Translations under genes and position numbers: made by a program | Shown: positions 59,078 to 64,000 of the stretch, one piece after another | Layout of the letters: each line of letters begins with the position of its first letter | Numbering within the stretch: the first letter of the stretch is position 1 | The notes under the pieces: model-generated | The model's database searches: none | Told to the model about the DNA's origin: nothing | The model's input: the letters and a program-made list of their open reading frames with translations, nothing else | From: Fimenecus sp045593555 | GTDB taxonomy: Bacteria > Bacillota > Clostridia > Oscillospirales > Acutalibacteraceae | NCBI GenBank assembly: GCA_045593555.1 | Contig: JAZNWU010000010.1 | Location: 1-64,000, forward strand | DNA length: 64,000 nucleotides | Direction: 5' to 3'

Positions 59078-60751
59078 TTAAAATACCTTCTTCATAACTG
59101 CACCATCTTTTGCAGATGAAACAAGTGTTGAATAACGAGCAAGCCATCCTGACTTAACATTTGGTTCAGGTTTAACATAAGATTTTCTTCTGTTTTCAAG
59201 TTCTTCATCTGAAACCTGAACATTGATTTTACTTGCAGGAATGTCAATTTCGATAATATCGCCTTCGTAAATAAGACCGATTTCACCACCTGCAGCCGCT
59301 TCAGGAGATACGTGTCCAATAGATGCGCCACGAGATGCACCACTGAAACGACCGTCAGTAATAAGAGCAACAGTCTTATCAAGCTTCATACCTGCAAGTG
59401 CTGATGTTGGATTGAGCATTTCCCTCATACCAGGGCCGCCAACAGGACCTTCATAACGGATAACAACAACATCACCATCAACGATTTTACCATTATAAAT
59501 TGCATCAATAGCAGCATCTTCTGAGTCAAATACTCTTGCAGGGCCTGAATGAACAAGCATTTCAGGAGCAACTGCTGAACGCTTAACTACGCAACCGTCT
59601 TTTGCGATGTTACCCCAGAGAATTGCGATACCACCTGTTTCGCTATATGGATTATCGATAGGACGAATTGCATCTGTATTCTTAATATATGCACCTTCAA
59701 TATTTTCGCCAACTGTTTTACCTGTTGCAGTAATAAGTGATAAGTCGAGAAGATTTTTCTTTGCAAGTTCAGCCTGAACAGCAGGGATACCACCTGCATT
59801 GTTAAGGTCATGCATATGAGTTCCGCCTGCAGGTGCAAGATGACAAAGGTTAGGAACTTTTGCACTGATTTCGTTAAACATTTTAAGGTCAACAGGAACG
59901 CCTGCTTCATTTGCAATAGCAAGAAGATGAAGAACGCTGTTTGATGAACAACCAAGAGCCATGTCGCAAGCAAGAGCATTGCGGATTGACTTTTCATTGA
60001 TAATATCACGAGCCTTGATATCTTTTTCAACAAGGTTCATAATAGCCATACCTGCGTGTTTTGCAAGTTGAATACGACCACTATGTACAGCAGGAATTGT
60101 TCCATTACCAGGAAGAGCAATACCAACTGCTTCTGCAAGACAGTTCATTGAGTTTGCTGTGTACATACCTGAACAAGAGCCACAACCAGGACAAACGTTT
60201 TCTTCAAATTCAAGGAGCTTGCAATCATCAATAATGTTTGCTTTTCTTGAACCTACTGCTTCAAACATTTTTGAAAGTGATGTTTCAACACCATCAATAA
60301 GACCTGACATCATTGGTCCGCCTGAACATACAACAGCAGGGATATTAAGACGAACTGCAGCCATAATCATACCAGGAACAATCTTATCACAGTTAGGAAC
60401 AAGCACCGCACCGTCAAAGCCATGAGCCATAATCATTGTTTCAACGCTGTCTGCAATAAGTTCACGGGATGCAAGTGAATACTTCATACCAATGTGTCCC
60501 ATAGCGATACCGTCGCAAACACCGATTGCAGGAACCATAACAGGAGTACCACCTGCCATACGAACACCTGCTTTAACTGCTTCTGTAATTTTATCAAGAT
60601 GAATATGACCCGGAACGATTTCGCTGTGTGCAGACACAACAGCAATCAAAGGTCTTTCAAGTTCTTCTTTAGTGTAGCCCATTGCATAGAAAAGGCTTCT
60701 GTTAGGTGCTCTTTCAACACCCTGTAATACATTTTCACTTCTTAAGTTCAT
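59078..60751 (-). CDS. ilvD: Dihydroxy-acid dehydratase
   Basis: 557 residues, normal length. Fe-S cysteines in VLVPNCDKIVPGM and CPGCGSCSGMYTANSM, plus GLGCSSN-type DMALGCSSNSVLHLLAIANE and the C-terminal DGRFSGASRGASIGHVSPEA. Dehydrates dihydroxy-isovalerate and dihydroxy-methylvalerate in branched-chain amino acid synthesis. No other ilv genes are adjacent. GGAGGAC precedes the start; I see no T-box leader. Confidence 0.95.
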   Translation of the reverse strand: MNLRSENVLQGVERAPNRSLFYAMGYTKEELERPLIAVVSAHSEIVPGHIHLDKITEAVKAGVRMAGGTPVMVPAIGVCDGIAMGHIGMKYSLASRELIADSVETMIMAHGFDGAVLVPNCDKIVPGMIMAAVRLNIPAVVCSGGPMMSGLIDGVETSLSKMFEAVGSRKANIIDDCKLLEFEENVCPGCGSCSGMYTANSMNCLAEAVGIALPGNGTIPAVHSGRIQLAKHAGMAIMNLVEKDIKARDIINEKSIRNALACDMALGCSSNSVLHLLAIANEAGVPVDLKMFNEISAKVPNLCHLAPAGGTHMHDLNNAGGIPAVQAELAKKNLLDLSLITATGKTVGENIEGAYIKNTDAIRPIDNPYSETGGIAILWGNIAKDGCVVKRSAVAPEMLVHSGPARVFDSEDAAIDAIYNGKIVDGDVVVIRYEGPVGGPGMREMLNPTSALAGMKLDKTVALITDGRFSGASRGASIGHVSPEAAAGGEIGLIYEGDIIEIDIPASKINVQVSDEELENRRKSYVKPEPNVKSGWLARYSTLVSSAKDGAVMKKVF

Positions 60752-60795
60752 AATAAGTCCTCCTACAATTATGTAGTTTTACAATATTACATTAT

Positions 60796-60824
60796 ATTTT
60801 ATACTTATACGACAGATTTTTCAA
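60796..60824 (-). promoter_or_regulatory. Promoter of ilvD
   Basis: -35 TTGAAA (60824-60819), 17-base spacer, -10 TAAAAT (60801-60796). Confidence 0.5.
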
Positions 60825-60852
60825 GTAGTAATGAAAAAATATACATAAAATG

Positions 60853-60883
60853 ATAAAGAAAAAGCAGGCATGGAAGCCTGCCA
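60853..60883 (-). terminator. Terminator after the DEDDh exonuclease gene and fol cluster
   Basis: Minus strand GGCAGGCTT / GCCTGC stem with TTTTTCTTT behind it. Confidence 0.75.
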
Positions 60884-60890
60884 CTACGTG

Positions 60891-61760
60891 TTATTCTGTT
60901 ATTTCGGGATTAGTTTCTGCTGTGCGGATGATTTCGTTGCAGTTTCGTTTTATATCTATGTAGTCATAGAATTTTTTGACTCTTAAATTTACACGAAATT
61001 CTCTGTCACAGTTTTCACAATAGAAAATACCTCTGAAGGACTGATTCATAAATTTCCACTTTTTAATTGTCTGTACTTTTCCGCCACAGATTTCGCAAAA
61101 GCAATTAAAGAGATTTTTATCAATCAACGGGTCATTTTTATTTTTAATTACATACGGATGGAAAAGTAAACGAGCATAAAAATCATAATCACAATCTTTA
61201 ACAAACTCATTGAGTTTTTCTTCATTAAAAACTTTTTTGAAGCACTCTGCACTTAAAAGGCTGTCGTCCAATGCTCTGTGGTGTGGAAAACTATCAGGGT
61301 CAATTTCAAGGCACTCGGCAGCATATGAAAGACCAGCCTGCTGAACATTTTCCATATTTATAAAGCATTGGCAATACTTTTGCAAATCAGCGTATTTCTT
61401 TATAAAATTAAGGCTGTCCTTTTTCATAAACCATTTATAGTTTGTGAGAAGTGTTCTGATGTCAGTATCACCCCAGGACATTACAACAGCGTCCTCACCT
61501 ATCCATTCTTCAAACTCTTTAATGACTTCTGAAAATGGTTTTCCTGTCTTAACATCTTCGTTTGAAATATTTGTTAAATTTTTAATTCTTGAACGAAGTT
61601 TTTTTGAAATTATGGGTTTAATCAATTCTGAAAATGTATCAACCTGATTAAGCTGACTATCAAGTTTAACTGCACCTATTTCAATTATTTCGTTCATAAA
61701 TTTTTGAGTGGCTTTATTAAAAGAGTTATTCCACTCCAAATCCATTATTATATAATACAT
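60891..61760 (-). CDS. DEDDh 3'-5' exonuclease with C-terminal zinc ribbon
   Basis: 289 residues. Exonuclease core at residues 1-180: DLEWNNSFN (Exo I, D-x-E), MSWGDTDIRTLL (Exo II) and FPHHRALDDSLLSAECF (Exo III, H...D), as in KapD/ERI-1-like RNases. Residues 218-255 form a zinc ribbon (CEIC...CENC), then a basic tail. The combination of RNase-T-like domain and zinc ribbon suggests an RNA-binding exonuclease; substrate unknown. The ribosome site is weak. Follows folK by 14 bases. Confidence 0.85.
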   Translation of the reverse strand: MYYIIMDLEWNNSFNKATQKFMNEIIEIGAVKLDSQLNQVDTFSELIKPIISKKLRSRIKNLTNISNEDVKTGKPFSEVIKEFEEWIGEDAVVMSWGDTDIRTLLTNYKWFMKKDSLNFIKKYADLQKYCQCFINMENVQQAGLSYAAECLEIDPDSFPHHRALDDSLLSAECFKKVFNEEKLNEFVKDCDYDFYARLLFHPYVIKNKNDPLIDKNLFNCFCEICGGKVQTIKKWKFMNQSFRGIFYCENCDREFRVNLRVKKFYDYIDIKRNCNEIIRTAETNPEITE

Positions 61761-61774
61761 AACACACCAGAATT

Positions 61775-62269
61775 CTATTTGCTGATTGATAATTTTTCCT
61801 TTGAACAGTAAAATCTGACTCCATCGTCAGTTAAAAGCTCTTCTGCTTTTTTTCGGCTTAATAAGGAGCACTCAAAATCCAAATCGAGTAATGGTTTAAG
61901 CACAAAGTTTCTTTCCGTCATTCTCGGATGAGGCAAAGTCAAGGTTTGAGTGTTTTTCACTTCATCACCGTAAAATAACAAATCAATATCAATAATACGA
62001 GGACCATTTTTTATAGTTCTGACTCTGCCCAAGCCTGATTCAATACCAAGACAAGCACCTAAAAGGTTATCTGCATTAAAATCTGTTTCAACCTCAACAA
62101 CAATGTTAAGAAAATCGTCCTGATTATCATATCCCACAGGGTCTGTTTCGTAAACATTTGAAACATCTGTAACAGAGGTCATAGGTAATAAATTCAAGGC
62201 ATCAATTGAGTCCTGAAGGTTCTTCATTCTATCCCCTATATTTGTGCCAATTCCAAGATATGCTTTCAT
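61775..62269 (-). CDS. folK: Hydroxymethyl-dihydropterin pyrophosphokinase
   Basis: 164 residues. LGIGTNIGDRMKNLQDSIDA, NVYETDPVGYDNQDDFLNIV, GRVRTIKNGPRIIDIDLLFY and LPHPRMTERNFVLKPLLDL are the family's four blocks. Adds pyrophosphate to the pterin before DHPS acts. The start overlaps the folB stop by 4 bases. Confidence 0.95.
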   Translation of the reverse strand: MKAYLGIGTNIGDRMKNLQDSIDALNLLPMTSVTDVSNVYETDPVGYDNQDDFLNIVVEVETDFNADNLLGACLGIESGLGRVRTIKNGPRIIDIDLLFYGDEVKNTQTLTLPHPRMTERNFVLKPLLDLDFECSLLSRKKAEELLTDDGVRFYCSKEKLSISK

Positions 62270-62628
62270 TCTCGTGACCTCTCAATTGTAACTGCGACAT
62301 ATTCAAAGTCTGCTTTAATCGGTGCTTCCGGCTTTTTCAAAGTAATTACTAATGAACAGATTTTATCAAATTCGTAAAAAAGTTCATCAGCAACTCGTTG
62401 TGCCACTCGTTCAAGCAAATCATTTTTTTCGCTTTGTGCCACTCTGCGAACCGTTTTGATGATTTTAGCATAACTAACTGTATCATCAACATTATCTGTT
62501 TTTCCGGGTACTGACAAATCAACTGTCGCTTCAATATCGAATATGAAATTCTGACCGTCAACTTTTTCTTCGGGATTGACACCGTGATAACAGAATAATT
62601 TCAAGTTTTTAACAATAATCTTATCCAT
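62266..62628 (-). CDS. folB: Dihydroneopterin aldolase
   Basis: 120 residues. IIVKNLKLFCYHGVNPEEKV, DDTVSYAKIIKTVRRVAQSE, LLERVAQRVADELFYEF and the C-terminal VTLKKPEAPIKADFEYVAV. Cleaves dihydroneopterin to hydroxymethyl-dihydropterin. One base from folP; AGAGGTT lies before its start. Confidence 0.95.
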   Translation of the reverse strand: MDKIIVKNLKLFCYHGVNPEEKVDGQNFIFDIEATVDLSVPGKTDNVDDTVSYAKIIKTVRRVAQSEKNDLLERVAQRVADELFYEFDKICSLVITLKKPEAPIKADFEYVAVTIERSRE

Positions 62629-62629
62629 T

Positions 62630-63457
62630 TTAACCTCTTAACACTGCATCACACATTCTTGCAGCTAAAACATTTTCACGAACATTATGCACTCTGATAA
62701 TATCAGTTCCACCTTGTATTGCAAGAGCATTTGCAGAAATTGTTCCGTAAACCAAATCTTCTTTTTCAGCATTTGTTGCATTTGCAACTACTCTTTTTGA
62801 TGAAAGTGCTGTTATCAAAGCAACATCTTTAATTTTTATTTTATTAATATTTCTTATTAACTCAAGATTATCTTCGTGAGATTTTCCAAAACCAATTCCT
62901 ATATCAAAAGCAAGTTGATTTTTACTTATTCCGTAAGATTCACACTTATTAAGCATTGACTGAAAGAAATCAATAACATCCTGAATAACACCATTTTTAT
63001 AATCCATAACAGTTGAAGAATCCCCACCACCTGTATGCATTATAATCCAACCACAGTTATATTTTTTTACAAGTTCTGCCATTTCAGGATTAAAAACACC
63101 ACTGACATCATTGATAATTGATGCACCATTTCCCAATGCATATTCAGCAACATCAGGATAAAAGGTATCAACAGAAATTATAGCATTTGTTTCGTTCGCA
63201 AGTAACGGCAAATATCGTTTTATAATTTCAAGTTCTTCGTCAGGAGATAAAACAGTATGACCAGGCCGTGTTGAATGAGCACCGATATCAATAATATCAG
63301 CACCTTCGATGAGCATTCTCTTTGTGTGTTCTACTGCCTTTTCAGGTGAGTTGTATTTTCCACCATCAAAAAAGGAGTCAACAGTAACATTGAGAATACC
63401 CATTACATATGTTTTCTTTCCTAACTCAAAATCAAAGTTTTTACCTGAAAAAGTCAT
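62630..63457 (-). CDS. folP: Dihydropteroate synthase
   Basis: 275 residues. YVMGILNVTVDSFFDGGKYN, DIIDIGAHSTRPGHTVLSPD, ISVDTFYPDVAEYAL, INDVSGVFNPEMAELV and FDIGIGFGKSHEDNLELI are intact; the second loop reads GAHSTRPG (usually GGESTRPG), a small variation. Condenses the pterin with pABA; sulfonamide target. It overlaps the folE stop by 4 bases. Confidence 0.94.
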   Translation of the reverse strand: MTFSGKNFDFELGKKTYVMGILNVTVDSFFDGGKYNSPEKAVEHTKRMLIEGADIIDIGAHSTRPGHTVLSPDEELEIIKRYLPLLANETNAIISVDTFYPDVAEYALGNGASIINDVSGVFNPEMAELVKKYNCGWIIMHTGGGDSSTVMDYKNGVIQDVIDFFQSMLNKCESYGISKNQLAFDIGIGFGKSHEDNLELIRNINKIKIKDVALITALSSKRVVANATNAEKEDLVYGTISANALAIQGGTDIIRVHNVRENVLAARMCDAVLRG

Positions 63458-64000
63458 TTTAATCCCAACAGAGTCATAACCTCGGCTCTTGTTCTTGCAT
63501 CCTTTCGCATAATTCCTCTTAATGCTGATGTCTGTGTCTGTGAACCTGCAGCTCTTATACCACGCATAGTCATACAGAGATGCTCTGCTTCAACAACGAC
63601 TGCAACACCTTTTGGATTCATTTCTTTTTGAATAAAATCTGCAATCTGTGCAGTTAATCTTTCCTGTAACTGCGGACGACGAGCATATGTATTTACAATT
63701 CTTGCAAGTTTTGAAAGACCGATAACAATTCCATCGTCATTTGGCATATATGCAATATGTGCTTTACCTACAAAAGGTAAAAAATGATGCTCACACATTG
63801 AATACATAGGAATATCACGTACAACTACTATTTCATCACTCTGTCCTTCACGAAACATTTTCAAATGCTTTTCAGGATTTTCCTCAAGTCCTGAAAAGAT
63901 TTCTTCATACATATTGGCAACTCGTTTTGGAGTTTCCTGGAGTCCTTCTCTGTCAGGGTCCTCACCTATTGCCAACAAAATTTCACGAAATGCATTTTCT
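63454..64000 (-). CDS. folE: GTP cyclohydrolase I (5' end outside window)
   Basis: The frame is open to the window edge and should extend a little beyond it: the residues before LLAIGEDPDREGLQETPKR read ENAFREI, as in full-length proteins. Zinc/active-site motifs are PMYSMCEHHFLPFVGKAHIA and MRGIRAAGSQTQTSALRG; GIVIGLSKLARIVNTYARRP and LCMTMRGI are also present. Makes dihydroneopterin triphosphate. First visible gene of the order folE-folP-folB-folK. Confidence 0.94.
   Translation of the reverse strand, partial: ENAFREILLAIGEDPDREGLQETPKRVANMYEEIFSGLEENPEKHLKMFREGQSDEIVVVRDIPMYSMCEHHFLPFVGKAHIAYMPNDDGIVIGLSKLARIVNTYARRPQLQERLTAQIADFIQKEMNPKGVAVVVEAEHLCMTMRGIRAAGSQTQTSALRGIMRKDARTRAEVMTLLGLK

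Noticed and set aside
60752..60890. T-box leader for ilvD
   Set aside because: Only about 70 bases follow the promoter and no T-box sequence or specifier arm is present.
1..64000. CRISPR array, prophage, IS transposase or antibiotic-resistance cluster
   Set aside because: No regularly spaced direct repeats, cas, integrase, phage structural or transposase genes were found on either strand.

Overview
The window is a 64 kb piece of an AT-rich chromosome from an anaerobic, spore-forming, gut-type Firmicute. The most likely group is Oscillospiraceae/Ruminococcaceae, though the species cannot be fixed from the sequence alone. The evidence is a Na+-pumping oxaloacetate decarboxylase operon, a bile-salt-hydrolase-type enzyme, a secreted subtilase ending in a type I dockerin, plant-glycan enzymes (GH5, GH43, araBAD), and sporulation or germination genes (SpoIID-like, YpeB, a SpoIVFA/SpoIVFB-like pair, a SigH-like sigma factor). 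There is no prophage, IS transposase or CRISPR array. The accessory signal consists of two MITE-like or palindromic repeats, tandem regulator paralogues and several odd domain architectures.

Layout. 1-2.8 kb: two tandem XRE regulators (the first cut by the window edge), a hairpin-rich repeat and a split TauE/SafE permease. 3.0-6.7 kb: oxaloacetate decarboxylase operon (carboxyltransferase, gamma subunit with a triplicated C-terminus, biotin carrier, beta membrane subunit). 6.7-16.7 kb: sfsA, a GPH sugar symporter, small Zn-ribbon/TM2 and DUF2752 proteins, a membrane M28 peptidase, a sigma factor, phosphoglucomutase with a 31-residue membrane peptide behind it, yifB/comM, and thiT under a TPP riboswitch. 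16.7-20.6 kb: recD2, a small membrane protein and a secreted lipase.

20.7-31.3 kb is one long leftward gene run that starts at a good promoter before the cysteine desulfurase gene. It runs nifS-like, thiI, cinA-type amidase, sortase B, an inactive-looking sortase paralogue, a CinA-like/SpoIID fusion, galE, lemA, a TPM protein, a HAD hydrolase and rnpB. 31.4-45.2 kb: ypeB, a lipoprotein, pnuC with a structured leader, an MFS transporter with choloylglycine hydrolase, a FliB-like protein, the dockerin subtilase, an SH3b/C39 protein, a GH43 enzyme, an ATC-hydrolase-like protein, tRNA-Ser(CGA), a GNAT acetyltransferase and an anion permease.

45.3-50.7 kb: araD, araA, araB and a secreted GH5 gene form a pentose/glycan block, followed by a possible small RNA. 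50.7-64 kb: prmA, a 164-bp MITE, rplS with its leader, an XRE regulator with a small partner, an MFS paralogue, the TIGR03960/TIGR03936 radical-SAM pair, the SpoIVFB/SpoIVFA-like pair, a NERD protein, ilvD, a DEDDh exonuclease with a Zn-ribbon tail, and folK-folB-folP-folE (folE cut by the window end).

Most unusual observations: (1) a SpoIID protein whose cytoplasmic half looks like a degenerate full-length CinA; (2) a class B sortase next to a paralogue that lacks both catalytic His and Cys; (3) three exact 39-residue-period repeats in the decarboxylase gamma subunit; (4) a perfect 16-bp hairpin enclosing the start codon of the SpoIVFA-like M23 gene; (5) a promoter-hairpin-terminator unit upstream of GH5 that looks like a small RNA; (6) an unassigned structured leader before pnuC.
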